DNA of 64,000 bases from an uncultured Clostridia bacterium (GTDB taxonomy: Bacteria; Bacillota; Clostridia; Oscillospirales; Ruminococcaceae). The position numbers and the translations under genes were made by a program. Positions within the stretch are counted from its first letter, which is position 1; every line of letters begins with the position of its first letter. Below, piece by piece: positions 17,307 through 26,700 of this stretch. The stretch covers positions 1 to 64,000 of the forward strand of contig CAMNXF010000010.1 of NCBI GenBank assembly GCA_946567425.1, in the 5' to 3' direction. The notes below the pieces were generated by a model. The model was not told the DNA's origin. It saw only the letters and a program-made list of their open reading frames with translations, and did not search any database.

Positions 17307-18664
17307 AGGCTTTCCGCGTTCGATTTGTCAGTTTTGTTTTTTTCGTTAATAATTTCCCGCGCTCTGTCAAGGAGCGCGTTTTTTTCGTTCGCGGTCTTTT
17401 CCTCGACGACCTCTCCCAGCAGTGCCGCCAGAACCTCCCCCATAAGCGGCGACGGCGGCACGATACCTTTAAGGTCGCGCCCCGAGACCGCCAGGTCTTT
17501 CAGAGTAAAGCAAGGCTGAGCCTCGGCGATCTCCTCCGCGAGCGCGATAGCTCGCCGTGCCTTTTCAATTCGCGGACGGACAAATTCCGCCTTTGCGCAG
17601 TCGTCCGCGATATGCGCGTTCATAATATCACGTAAACCGTCAAGACCGTGCTTCGAGAGCTGCCGACGTATATACCGCCGCGACGTGTCAACGGGAATAT
17701 CGTGGTACTTGACGATATTGCAGACGCGTCCGCGCAGAGCATTGTCGCATTTCAGCATACGCAGAAGTCCGTCGGCAAGCTCGGCGCTGCGTTCCGCATG
17801 ACCGTAGTAGTGACATTCGCCGTCCTCTCCGACGCTGCGGCAAAGCGGTTTCCCCATATCGTGGAACAGCATAGCCAGCCGCAGAGCGGGTTCGGCGGGA
17901 GCGGCGGCAACAGCGCGCGCGGTATGCTCGTACAGTACGCTGTCGTGATATTTCGAGCCTTGACCGTACCCCATCTGCTCGCCGAGCGGAGGCAGAATTT
18001 CCACGAAAATTTTCGGAAATTCGAGCATAACGCGCCCGATATCCTTTCCGCAAAGCGCACGTTTCAGCTCCGAGAAAATACGCTCCGCCGAGACCTTGTG
18101 CAGATCGCTTTTGCGCGAAAGCATAGCCCGAGCAGTCTCATCTTCGACTTTAAACCCGAGCGCCGACGAAAATCTCACCGCGCGCAGTATTCTCAGCGCG
18201 TCCTCGGAAAACCGCAGCTCGGGGCTGCCGATACAGCGTATAACGCGCGCACGTATATCCGCCTCACCGCCGAACGGGTCGACTAATCCCATTTTCGGGT
18301 TGAACGCGATACCGTTTATGGTGAAGTCGCGACGTGAAAGATCGTCGCGGATATCGCGCGAGAACGTCACGGAATTCGGGTGTCTGCCGTCCGAGTATTC
18401 CCCATCGACGCGGAACGTGGTGATCTCGGTGCTTATTCCCTTGTACAGCAGTGTGACCGTGCCGTGCTTTATACCCGTTTCTATAACGCGAAATCCGCCA
18501 AAAATGCGCTCGACCTCGTTCGGCAACGCAGACGAGGTAACGTCGTAGTCGTGCGGAGTTTTCCCCATAAGCGCGTCGCGGACGCACCCGCCTACCACAA
18601 AAGCGGAAAAACCCGTTCCCTCCAGCCGTTCAAGAATTTCGGCGATCTGAAAAGGCAATTCCAT
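17303..18664 (-). CDS. cca: CCA tRNA nucleotidyltransferase
   Basis: 453 residues. The class II nucleotidyltransferase head is clear: FVVGGCVRDALMGKTPHDYD (G-G-x-V-R-D and the metal-binding D-Y-D), then RRDFTINGIAFNP and LRFSEDALRILRAVRFS. An HD-type domain follows in the middle (LAMLFHDMGKPL, YYGHAERSAEL). It adds or repairs the CCA end of tRNAs. A promoter lies at 18687-18715. Separate A-adding and CC-adding enzymes exist in some bacteria, but an intact HD domain and this length fit the bifunctional Firmicute type. Confidence 0.88.
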   Translation of the reverse strand: MELPFQIAEILERLEGTGFSAFVVGGCVRDALMGKTPHDYDVTSSALPNEVERIFGGFRVIETGIKHGTVTLLYKGISTEITTFRVDGEYSDGRHPNSVTFSRDIRDDLSRRDFTINGIAFNPKMGLVDPFGGEADIRARVIRCIGSPELRFSEDALRILRAVRFSSALGFKVEDETARAMLSRKSDLHKVSAERIFSELKRALCGKDIGRVMLEFPKIFVEILPPLGEQMGYGQGSKYHDSVLYEHTARAVAAAPAEPALRLAMLFHDMGKPLCRSVGEDGECHYYGHAERSAELADGLLRMLKCDNALRGRVCNIVKYHDIPVDTSRRYIRRQLSKHGLDGLRDIMNAHIADDCAKAEFVRPRIEKARRAIALAEEIAEAQPCFTLKDLAVSGRDLKGIVPPSPLMGEVLAALLGEVVEEKTANEKNALLDRAREIINEKNKTDKSNAESL

Positions 18665-18686
18665 ACAACGCCGCCCCCTTTTCTAT

Positions 18687-18715
18687 ATTGTAGCATTTTT
18701 TCAGCGAAATTGCAA
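18687..18715 (-). promoter_or_regulatory. Promoter of cca
   Basis: On the minus strand, TTGCAA (18710-18715), a 17-nt spacer and TACAAT (18687-18692), 22 nt before the ATG. Confidence 0.7.
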
Positions 18716-18786
18716 GGCGAAAAATATGCAGTAATTTGCAGTCTGTCTGATGATAGAATGAATTTACGGACTAAGGAGGTGAAACT

Positions 18787-19041
18787 ATGTCCGAAAAAGA
18801 TAAAAACGCAAAGGAATACTTCGCGAAAAACACGAAAAACCTTATAAACTTCGGGAATAAATTCATGAAGTTTTTAAATAACGACGAGCTTATCGCGGCA
18901 TACGCCGAAAAGGATCTGGAGAAGCTGGCAAAGGTCTGGAAGCTGGTTTTCGAGGTCTTTTCCGAAAATTCGGAGCAAGCCCCGTCGGACAAGCTGGCGG
19001 AGCTTATCGGGGCATTTAACAGTCTGTCGGAGGACAAGTAA
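18787..19041 (+). CDS. Small soluble helical protein, unknown
   Basis: 84 residues with a consensus AAGGAGGTG ribosome site. The protein is charged and predicted almost all-helical (EKDLEKLAKVWKLVFEVFSE), with no signal peptide or metal motif. It lies upstream of the orphan terminase large subunit, separated from it by a strongly palindromic 255-nt spacer. A terminase small subunit is conceivable from position, but no helix-turn-helix is visible, so I do not call it one. Confidence 0.65.
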   Translation: MSEKDKNAKEYFAKNTKNLINFGNKFMKFLNNDELIAAYAEKDLEKLAKVWKLVFEVFSENSEQAPSDKLAELIGAFNSLSEDK

Positions 19042-19296
19042 TCGAGGCGTGGGCTTCGGCTCGCGCCCCCTCCTCACCGCCGCTGATAAACGCGCCCGTT
19101 ACCGCACGGCAACATCAGCGGCGGTTCGTCGGGCGCACTTGCCGAAGCCGCGGGCGGGGCACTCCGGGTTGCCGCGCTCCGCGCAGAGACGAAAAGTGAA
19201 GTGCGAAATTTACCGTTAAGGCAACCCTCCGCGCCCCGCCCGCCTTTGTCACTCGGCGACCAAGCCCGTTTGTAAAAAATAACAAGGAGAACCAAA
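19042..19296. repeat. GC-rich nested palindromic spacer before the terminase gene
   Basis: Three inverted repeats lie in 255 nt. GGCTTCGGC (19052-19060) pairs with GCCGAAGCC (19141-19149). ACCGCCGCTGAT (19076-19087) pairs with ATCAGCGGCGGT (19114-19125). The arms 19150-19173 and 19220-19243 pair over 11+8 bp around a 5/5 internal loop (GCGGGCGGGGC with GCCCCGCCCGC, GGGTTGCC with GGCAACCC). Either strand would fold strongly. It contains no plausible gene. Confidence 0.7.
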
Positions 19297-20523
19297 ATGG
19301 AATTTTCGGAAAAACAAAAACAAGCGCTGCGTTTGCTGAAAAACGGCGGACTGCGGCGGATAAACATATTCGAGGGGAGCGTTCGGAGCGGCAAGACCTA
19401 CATTTCGATGATAATGTGGGCGCTGTGGGTAGCGGTCTCGCCTGAGGACAAGGCATATTTGATGTCGGCGAAAACGCTTACGACGTTGAAAAGGAACGTG
19501 CTCGAACCACTGAGGGAGCTGCTCGGCGACGCTTTCACATATAATATGTATAAAAAAGAGGGACGGCTTTTCGGGCGGCGCGTGTACCTTGAGGGCGCGT
19601 CAAATTCGCAGTCGGAGGGCAAAATACGCGGAATGACGCTTGCCGGGGCATATTGCGACGAGCTTACGCTGTTCAACGAAGATTTTTTCGTGATGCTGCT
19701 GTCGCGATTGTCCGAAAAGGGCGCAAAGCTCTTCGGGACGACAAATCCCGACGCGCCCGCACATTGGGTAAAGCGGAGCTATCTCGACAATAAAAACCTC
19801 GATTTGCTGTCGTTAAAATTCACGCTTGACGATAACCCGTTCCTGCCTGCCGATTATGTGGCGGCGCTGAAAAAGGAGTTCCACGGGGCGTTCTATGAGC
19901 GCTATATTCTCGGCGAATGGGTCGCGGCGGAGGGAAGAATTTACGAGGATTTCACCTCGGCGAACGTGGTGACAACGGCGGAGTTAGCCGAAAAACTGAA
20001 TGAAGCGCCGCTCGTAACGTCGGCGATAGGCGTTGATTACGGCGGCAACGGCAGCGCGTCGGCGTTCGTTCACGTCGGATTTGACAAGGGATTTCGCAAT
20101 GTTTATGTGCTTTCGGAATTTTATGATAAGCGCAACCGTTCCGCGGAGAGCCTGATAAGCAGCTTCGCCGAGTACGCGGAGCGCGAACGCGAACGCTTTC
20201 CATCATTGTCGGCGGTGTATTGCGACAGCGCGGAGCAGCTTCTTGTGAAGAGCTTCCGTCAGTCGGCGAGGATAGAGGTCCGCAACGCGCTCAAAAAGCC
20301 TGTCAACACGCGTATAAATATGCTGAATCGCCTTATCGCGGCAGGGCGTTTCTTTGTGTCGGAGGATTGTCCGCACGTCATAGAGGCGATACAAAGCGCC
20401 CTCTGGGACGAGAGCTGTCTGCATAAGGACGTAAGACTGGACAACGGCACGTCAAATATCGACAGCCTTGACGCCATGGAATACGCGTTCGAGCGCTGCG
20501 AACGTCAGCTCTTTGGGTGGTGA
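19297..20523 (+). CDS. Phage-type terminase large subunit (PBSX/TerL family), orphan
   Basis: 408 residues, typical for TerL. The ATPase half has the Walker A loop FEGSVRSGKTY (G27-T34), the Walker B-like AGAYCDELTLF near 125 and the coupling motif LFGTTNPD. The nuclease half has three expected acidic positions: AIGVDYGGN, AVYCDSAEQ and NIDSLDAMEYAFE. In phages this motor cuts concatemers and pumps DNA into the head. The frame is intact with an AAGGAGA ribosome site, yet no portal, protease, capsid or small subunit lies in this window. It is either a minimal phage remnant or a domesticated gene. Confidence 0.9.
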   Translation: MEFSEKQKQALRLLKNGGLRRINIFEGSVRSGKTYISMIMWALWVAVSPEDKAYLMSAKTLTTLKRNVLEPLRELLGDAFTYNMYKKEGRLFGRRVYLEGASNSQSEGKIRGMTLAGAYCDELTLFNEDFFVMLLSRLSEKGAKLFGTTNPDAPAHWVKRSYLDNKNLDLLSLKFTLDDNPFLPADYVAALKKEFHGAFYERYILGEWVAAEGRIYEDFTSANVVTTAELAEKLNEAPLVTSAIGVDYGGNGSASAFVHVGFDKGFRNVYVLSEFYDKRNRSAESLISSFAEYAERERERFPSLSAVYCDSAEQLLVKSFRQSARIEVRNALKKPVNTRINMLNRLIAAGRFFVSEDCPHVIEAIQSALWDESCLHKDVRLDNGTSNIDSLDAMEYAFERCERQLFGW

Positions 20524-20615
20524 CGCAATTTAAAGCGCTGAAACAATTTAATGTTGAAAGCTATTACTTTCTGTAAAAACTCCCCCGAAATATTCCACAC
20601 ATTCAACCGTAAAAA

Positions 20616-20752
20616 CTGTTGAAAGGCGGGTTAAAAATGTGGAAAACCTAATGATCCGAAGGAGTTTTCAACGATTTTCGCGAAAAATTTAACAATATTG
20701 CACTGTAATGCCTTTTGTTCTGTTGAAAACCCTGTTAAAAACGTTTAAAACC
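20616..20752. repeat. Imperfect 33-nt direct repeat
   Basis: Two related 33-nt units, 20616-20648 and 20720-20752, share CTGTTGAAA, GTTAAAAA and AAAACC at the same spacing. They lie 104 nt apart in the AT-rich gap between the terminase gene and the end of the leucine-rich-repeat cluster. Function unknown. Confidence 0.5.
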
Positions 20753-20784
20753 GCAATTCATATTTACGGTAAAAGATGAGCGTC

Positions 20785-21684
20785 TCAAAGGTCGAACCGC
20801 TCATTTATTATTCGTTCTATCGGTGAGCTGTCGGGAGGATTTATGAAGTTCAGCAGCCACGCGGTGATCTCGGTTTTTCCCCGCTGCGAGGAGTAGTCGA
20901 CAAGCGCTTCGGCAAGCCCGACGTCGAGAATGCCTGCGGCTAACGGAAGCAGCGAGGTCAAACCGTCGTCGATGATGCGCCTGAACAGCGCGTCAGTTCC
21001 GATGTTCGCAAAGCTGTTGTGCCGCACCGCAAGCGCGAAAACGTCCTCGCGCAGCGCGGTGCTCCAGTCAAAACCGTAGTTGTAGATAAACGGCTTGTCT
21101 AGGTCATTCAAGCCGATAAGCGCGTACATACGTGTTTCGGCGGGGAGGAGCGGACAATTTTCAAACACCGAGCCCAGCAGCGTGACCTTGTCCTTTTCGG
21201 GGAACACGATGCTTCGCAGGCACTGACAGCCGAAAAACGAGCCGGAATAGAGTATGCAGCCGCTCTCGGGAAGCACGACCTCCTCCAGCATTTCACATTC
21301 CGAAAAAGCGCCGGGACGGATAACCTCCACCCCCTCGGGCACGGTCAGGCGCTCCAGCGAGCAGCAGCCGTCGAACATATTGCCGTTGACAATCTTTAAG
21401 CTGTTCGGCAGCGATATGTCGGAAAGCGCGCGGCAGCCCTTGAAAACATTGTAGCCGACCGTCACAACGGTTTCGGGAATTGCGGCAGATTTCAGATAAA
21501 CTGCGTCCTCAAAGGCGTTTGAGCCGATCCCCCTCACCGAAAGCGACCGAAATTTCGGGGGTATCTCGATCGCGGTCATATTCGGGTCGTCTTTGCGCAG
21601 ATAGCGTTTAAGCTGATAGCCGCTTTCGTTTTTCTCGAACTCAAAAAGCCGCCAGAGATGTTCGCCGTCTCCCCTAAAGTTCAT
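20785..21684 (-). CDS. Leucine-rich repeat (BspA/LRR_5 type) protein 3
   Basis: 299 residues, started at ATG 21684 because CGGAGGA sits 5 nt upstream; the earlier in-frame ATG at 21768 lies in the remnant of the upstream paralogue. A short lead with LKRYLRKDD is followed by about six LRR_5 repeats of the form GSNAFEDAVYLKSAAIPETV (roughly 60-190), then a C-terminal helical domain with LREDVFALAVRHNSF and TEITAWLLNF. There is no signal peptide, so it is probably cytoplasmic. It is the last of a tandem array of paralogues. Function unknown; LRR_5 domains usually bind proteins. Confidence 0.8.
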   Translation of the reverse strand: MNFRGDGEHLWRLFEFEKNESGYQLKRYLRKDDPNMTAIEIPPKFRSLSVRGIGSNAFEDAVYLKSAAIPETVVTVGYNVFKGCRALSDISLPNSLKIVNGNMFDGCCSLERLTVPEGVEVIRPGAFSECEMLEEVVLPESGCILYSGSFFGCQCLRSIVFPEKDKVTLLGSVFENCPLLPAETRMYALIGLNDLDKPFIYNYGFDWSTALREDVFALAVRHNSFANIGTDALFRRIIDDGLTSLLPLAAGILDVGLAEALVDYSSQRGKTEITAWLLNFINPPDSSPIERIINERFDL

Positions 21685-21902
21685 AGATATCCTCCGGGTC
21701 AAATCCGAAATTTCGGTTTCTGTATTCAGGCAGCCGCGCCGCAAAAGTCCGGTATTTCCGTGTCGCAAGTGTCCGTCAGCAAATACATGAACGTTTCGGG
21801 GATGACCGCCTCCGTTGCCTTGAGTATGTTCTTTTCAAGGTATTCAACGAGAACGCACCGATCCGTTTCCTCGAAATATCCGAAATGCTCGTCATATTTT
21901 AT
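21674..21902 (-). pseudogene. Collapsed LRR paralogue (internal deletion and frameshift)
   Basis: Between LRR paralogues 2 and 3 the minus strand encodes the two ends of the same family without the middle. From 21902 it reads like their N-terminus (FEETDRCVLVEYLEKN, then TEAVIPET). After a frame change near 21730 it reads EYRNRNFGFDPEDIYEL and stops at 21674, matching the EYKNRTFGF tails of its neighbours. A GGAGG site precedes ATA at 21902 where the neighbours have ATG or TTG. About 180-200 codons, including the repeats, are missing. It is a dead fourth copy. Confidence 0.7.
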
Positions 21903-22695
21903 AGTCTGCCTCCGCGAATGAGCCGAATTTGCTGTTTTTGTATTCGAGGAGCCATGCGGCGGTCTCGGCGTTTTTGGTGCGTGCCGCGCGTTCGAGGAGC
22001 CTTTCGGTAAGCTCCGCGTCATCGAGCAGCCCCGCGCGCGCCGCGGTCTCAAGGTTATCCGACGGACCGCTCTCCGCTATGCGGAAAAGTGCCCACTCTT
22101 TCAGAGCGTCGGTGAAACTGTTGTGCTTCAGCGCGAGCGCAAAAACGTCGGGGCGCAGCGCGATCTCCCATTCGACCTTGTGAATTACGGTCATCTGCCG
22201 AGACAGGTCGTGGCAGCGGACAAGCCCCATTAAGACGGTCTCGGCGGGCAGTCTCGGCGCGCCAAGGAACGCGCAGCTTTCAATGTTCTGCAGACTTTTA
22301 GGCAGCGTGACGCTTTCCAGTGACGCGCAGTTCCTGAAAGCGTTGGCGCCTATCGACTGTATGCCCTCGCACAGCTCGGCACGTTTCAGTGACGCGCAGC
22401 CGAGAAACGCTCCTGCGGGTATCCACAAGACGCTCCCCGGAACGCGGATGCTCTCCAGCGCGGCGCACTCGCGGAACGTTCCGCCGCCCAGCCGCAAAAC
22501 GCTCTCGGGGATGACGACCGAACGCAGAAAACGCGCTCCCGCAAACGCCTCAAAGCCTATTCCCAAAATGGGCAAGCCCTCGTGCAGCGGCGGTATCGTC
22601 ACCTCGGTAATATTGCTTTCGTCCGCTGCGAGGTATCTTTTCAGCATAAGGACACTATTTTGATCTTCAAATTCGTAAAGCCTTTTACAGTTCAA
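21892..22695 (-). CDS. Leucine-rich repeat (BspA/LRR_5 type) protein 2
   Basis: 267 residues, started at TTG 22695: GGAGGAGG lies just upstream and the start overlaps the end of the previous paralogue by 11 nt. The lead YEFEDQNSVLMLKRYLAAD is shared with the neighbours. LRR_5 repeats follow (for example GFEAFAGARFLRSVVIPESV), then RLPAETVLMGLVRCHD, LRPDVFALALKHNSF and the terminal ETAAWLLEYKNSKFG. No signal peptide. The same helical C-terminal block in all copies suggests a common partner or target. Function unknown. Confidence 0.78.
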   Translation of the reverse strand: MNCKRLYEFEDQNSVLMLKRYLAADESNITEVTIPPLHEGLPILGIGFEAFAGARFLRSVVIPESVLRLGGGTFRECAALESIRVPGSVLWIPAGAFLGCASLKRAELCEGIQSIGANAFRNCASLESVTLPKSLQNIESCAFLGAPRLPAETVLMGLVRCHDLSRQMTVIHKVEWEIALRPDVFALALKHNSFTDALKEWALFRIAESGPSDNLETAARAGLLDDAELTERLLERAARTKNAETAAWLLEYKNSKFGSFAEADYKI

Positions 22696-23461
22696 AATTA
22701 CCTCCTCCGTTAAAGCCGAATGTGCGGTTTTTGTATTCGAGCAACCACGCGGTGATCTCTGGAGTGTTGTTTCGCACAGAATCGTCGATATAGCTGTTGA
22801 GACGTTCCCCGTCCGAAAAAAAGCCCGCGCGCTCCATAAGCCTTAGATATTTTATCGGGTCGCGGCAGAGTATCTCTTCCGCCGTTCTTTTCGAGCCTAA
22901 CTCGGAAAAGCTGTGATATTTCAGCGCGAGCACGAAAACGTCCTCACGCAGCGCCGTGTTCCAATCAAATTTGTTGAACCCGAAAAAGGGCTCGCGGAAT
23001 GGCCGCGTGATATCCGGGGAATGACAAAGGCAGGTCATGACCGTTTCGGCAGGGAGCAGCGGACATTCTCTGAACGCGCTCTCATATACGCGCCGAATGC
23101 TTTGCGGCAGCCGTACTTCCTCAAGCGACGGACAAAGACCGAACGCGTCGACCTGTATCTCCTCAACGCCATTCGCGATGACGACGGTTTTCAGATAGTC
23201 GCTGCCGAAAAAGCTGCTCGCGCCTACCGCCTTTACGGGAACGCCCTTATATTCGGCGGGAATGATAACGCTCGTTACCGAGGGATCGGAGAACTTTAAA
23301 AAGCTTTTTACCGAGTATTCGGTTCTGTTGTTTATGCGCGTAAACGTGAGCGTGCCGTTGCTGACGGTGTCGGGATCGTTTTCGCGGGCAGCGTTCCGCG
23401 CGAGACCCACCGCTATTTTCGCCGTTTTCGCGAGTAATTTGACAAGCCGAAATCCGTCCAT
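22685..23461 (-). CDS. Leucine-rich repeat (BspA/LRR_5 type) protein 1
   Basis: 258 residues from ATG 23461 with an AAGGAG ribosome site. Its N-terminus differs from the other copies: a basic helix (FRLVKLLAKTAKIAVGLARN) that may touch the membrane. Only about three LRR_5 units follow (VGASSFFGSDYLKTVVIANG), then the family C-terminal block with LREDVFVLALKYHSF and EITAWLLEYKNRTFGF. It is the first of the tandem array, and its end overlaps the start of copy 2. No promoter is obvious. The MITE-like element begins 38 nt upstream. Confidence 0.78.
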   Translation of the reverse strand: MDGFRLVKLLAKTAKIAVGLARNAARENDPDTVSNGTLTFTRINNRTEYSVKSFLKFSDPSVTSVIIPAEYKGVPVKAVGASSFFGSDYLKTVVIANGVEEIQVDAFGLCPSLEEVRLPQSIRRVYESAFRECPLLPAETVMTCLCHSPDITRPFREPFFGFNKFDWNTALREDVFVLALKYHSFSELGSKRTAEEILCRDPIKYLRLMERAGFFSDGERLNSYIDDSVRNNTPEITAWLLEYKNRTFGFNGGGNFEL

Positions 23462-23490
23462 AATATTGTCTCCTTAAAATCGTTGTCAGG

Positions 23491-23689
23491 GCATTTTTAG
23501 AACCTGTACCAATAGCCCGAGATGCACGCATTTTGCTTCGCAAAACGCTGATTGCGAGCATGATTTTGTCGCTTTCAAGGAAAAGCGACGCAGGCGCACT
23601 GTATGTGCGTCAAGAAACTTTGACGCACAAAGCGGCAAAATTTGCCGCAAGACAAGCGTTGAGTGGCTATTGGTACAGGTTCTTAATGC
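23491..23689. mobile_element. MITE-like element with perfect 19-bp terminal inverted repeats
   Basis: AGAACCTGTACCAATAGCC (23499-23517) and its exact complement (23665-23683) bound a 185-bp unit. The pairing extends outward to GCATT/AATGC with a small bulge. The interior holds several further hairpins (GTCGCTTTCAAGGAAAAGCGAC core, GGCAAAATTTGCC) and no gene. No clear target duplication is visible. It could be a non-autonomous transposable element or a palindromic repeat with a structured transcript. Confidence 0.65.
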
Positions 23690-23690
23690 A

Positions 23691-23715
23691 AGCCGCCGAC
23701 TTGTCATCGGCGGCT
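23691..23715 (-). terminator. Possible terminator of the EAL gene
   Basis: A 9-bp GC-rich stem (AGCCGCCGA 23691-23699, TCGGCGGCT 23707-23715) sits 6 nt after the EAL stop on the minus strand. The T-tract is poor, so termination may be partial. Confidence 0.45.
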
Positions 23716-23720
23716 GAAAT

Positions 23721-26700
23721 TTATGCGTTTGCCTTTGCCGTCTGCGATTGCAGCAGCTCATGGAATTCATTTTCGGGCATGGGCTTGTAGTAGAAGAAGC
23801 CCTGTATCATATCGCAGCCGAGGTCGCGCAGGAAGTCGACCTGAACCTGTGTTTCAACGCCCTCGGAGACCGTTTCGAGATTAAGGCTCTTGGCGAGCGT
23901 TACCACCGAGGTGATGACCTTTTTGTTCTTTTCGGTGAGATCATTGCGCAGGAAGAAACCACCGTCGATCTTCAGAGTGTCGAACGGCAGCATGGTTATC
24001 AGATTGAGCGAGGAATAGCCCGAGCCGAAATCATCTATGGAAATACGAAATCCCCTGTCCTTGAACCATGTGACCGTTTCGACGAGTTTGTCGAGGTTTT
24101 CGGTGAGCAGACTTTCGGTTATCTCGAGTTCGATAAGCTCGTGCGGCACTCCTGCGCTGTCGACGAGCGCGTTCAGCTTTTCGCAGAAGCCGTCGTCCGC
24201 AAGGTGGTGGCGCGATACGTTCAGCGAGACAAGCGGAACGCCTATGCCCTCGTCCAGCCAGCGCCTGATGTCTTTTACGGCGCGGCGGTAGATCGCGAAG
24301 TCCATTTCGGTTATGAATCCGTTCTCCTCGAAGATCGGAATGAACTTGCCCGGCGAGATTACCGTACCGTCGGGTTTTATCCAGCGCACCAAGGCTTCAG
24401 CGCCGACTACTCTGCCGGTGGATATGTTCACCTTGGGCTGGTAGAATACATGAAATTCGTCATTTTCGAGCGCGGGCAGCATATTCGCCTCAATGAAACG
24501 GCGCTCTTTGATCTTCTCGCGTAGCGCGCCGTCGTAGAACACCGTAAGATTTTCATGGTAATACGCCCTGTCGCGTATGGTTTTCTGGGCGGTTATCGCT
24601 CTGTCGAGCGCGCCCATAAAGCCTACGGGATCATCGTTCATATCGCAGACTCCGACAAGCAGGTAGATCTGTGTGTGGCATTTTTCGTAGACCTGTCTCT
24701 GGATACTGTTGAGCATGAGGTTCAACCGTGTGAGAAGATCGTCCGCGTCGCTGTTTCGGAACAACGCTGCAAACCGTGAGCCTTCCGAACGTCCAAGCAG
24801 CTCGCCGTTTCCGATGCAGCGCTGCATTATCCCGGCGATCGTGACAAGAATGGAATTGCCGAGCTCGAATCCCTTTTCCTCGTTTATTCTGCGAAATTCC
24901 GCGACGTTTATCACCGCGACGAAACAGCCTGTGGTGCTGTCCTTTTCCTTGGAGGTCATTCTTAATGCCTCTGCAGAGAACACGTCAAAGGTCATAACTC
25001 CCGTGAGCGAATCCGCCATTTGTATTTTGCCGAGACAGTCGGTGATGTCTGTGGAGCTGATTATGTAACGGCGCTCGCCGTCCTGGTTTTCTTCGACCGA
25101 GGCGGTGACATCCAGCCAGCGGCGGTCCTTTTCGTCATAATAAGCGGACGACGCGAACAGCTTATCGGAATTGTCGAGCCGAAGCGCGGGACAGCCTGTG
25201 CACGGCTCATCAAATCCGCGCATTTTCTTGTAGCAGATGTCGCCCGGACGCATTCCGTAGTGCTCCTTTGCGTTTTCGCCTATGACCTCCGTCTCAAACG
25301 TTCCCGGAACAATTGAAAAACCCTCCATGCGGTGGTTGCTTATTGCGGTGGTTCTCAGCTTTTTGGTTACCCTGTTCGCCTTGCCGTCAACGTACATACG
25401 GTACATCTCCGTCAACGCGTTCGCAAGCTCGTCTATAATATGTATATCCTGCTCCGACAATTCAAATCTGCTGTCAAAGATAACCGCGAAAAACTCTGCC
25501 ACCTCGCCCTTGCAGCGTATCGCGCGGCATTCCGCACAGACCGCGCCGTTTTCCAGCGTCAAGCCGTTGACCTTTTCGCCTGCACTGTGAATTCGCAGCT
25601 TGCCGCTGCTGCCGAAGATCGCTTTTATCTCGCTGTCCGGGCAAATCTGCGCAATGCACGGACACTTGTCCGACACATTTACCGCAGTGCTGTATGTCAT
25701 ATAGCGGCGGTAGGCATCACCGTCGTGGTGGAACACATAGATGTTCGACGCGCCAAGGTACTGCCCCGCCGCACGGAACGCTTCCTTGAGCATTGCCGGA
25801 CGGTCGTTCTCGCTGCAGAACGCGCGTATCATCAGGTCATAGACCTTGACCGCACCGCTTGAAAGACAGGCGACGCCTGCAGACAGCGGCTGCATATCAA
25901 AGCGCATTTTCGCGGACATGGCAGGCGTATAGTGCATAAAACATTTTCCGCCGCTCTTCTGCGCCTCCGCGAGAGCCGTTGCCGATTCCTTGTATACATC
26001 CTCGAGCTTACGCCCGTTTTTGAACACCGAGACTCCCGCGCTCACTTCGACGGAAACGCCGTCAAAGGAATGCTCGTGGACTGTTTTTATGATGCGCCGC
26101 GCCGTGTCGTTCAGCGAGGACATACTTGTAAAGCTGAAATACATAATGAACTCGCCGTCACGTACCCTTGCCAGAATGCCGTCGTGTTCGCCCGAGCTGA
26201 CGTTCTTCAACAACTCTGCCGTCGCTTTCTGAACGCTGTCCGCGTACTCCGCGCCCTTTTCCGCCATTAAGACGCGAAGATCGTCGATACCTATGGATAG
26301 CAGCGCCGCGTCTTTATAGCGGTTTACGCCCGAGCGCCGTTCCAGAACGCAATCGCGGAACATTTCCGGCGTGTACGCGCCTGTGAGCGCGTCGCGCCCC
26401 TCACTGAGCATGGTCCCCGCGCCGCCCTTTTCACGGGTAACGTCGAGAGTCCTTCCTACCACCTTTGACGGCTTGCCTTGCTCGTCGCATATCGTCTTGC
26501 CCTCGTAGCGCACCCAGATCATCTCGCAGTCGTCGCTTATGGTGCGCAGATCGCAGCTTATCTCCTTGTCGCCGCGCTCCATTGCATCGCAGAAACGGTT
26601 GAACGCGGGCAAGTCGTCGGTACACACACTACCCCAGCTTATCATAGAATCGCGGAAATGTACGATCGGCTCAAGATTGTTCTGATATTTTCCGCTCAGC

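Noticed and set aside
18787..19041. Calling the 84-residue protein a small terminase subunit
   Set aside because: Only its position suggests it; no helix-turn-helix or family motif is visible.
20591..20649. DnaA-box-like sequences (TATTCCACA, TGTGGAAAA)
   Set aside because: They differ from TTATCCACA by one or two bases, are few and lie in AT-rich DNA; no origin genes are nearby.
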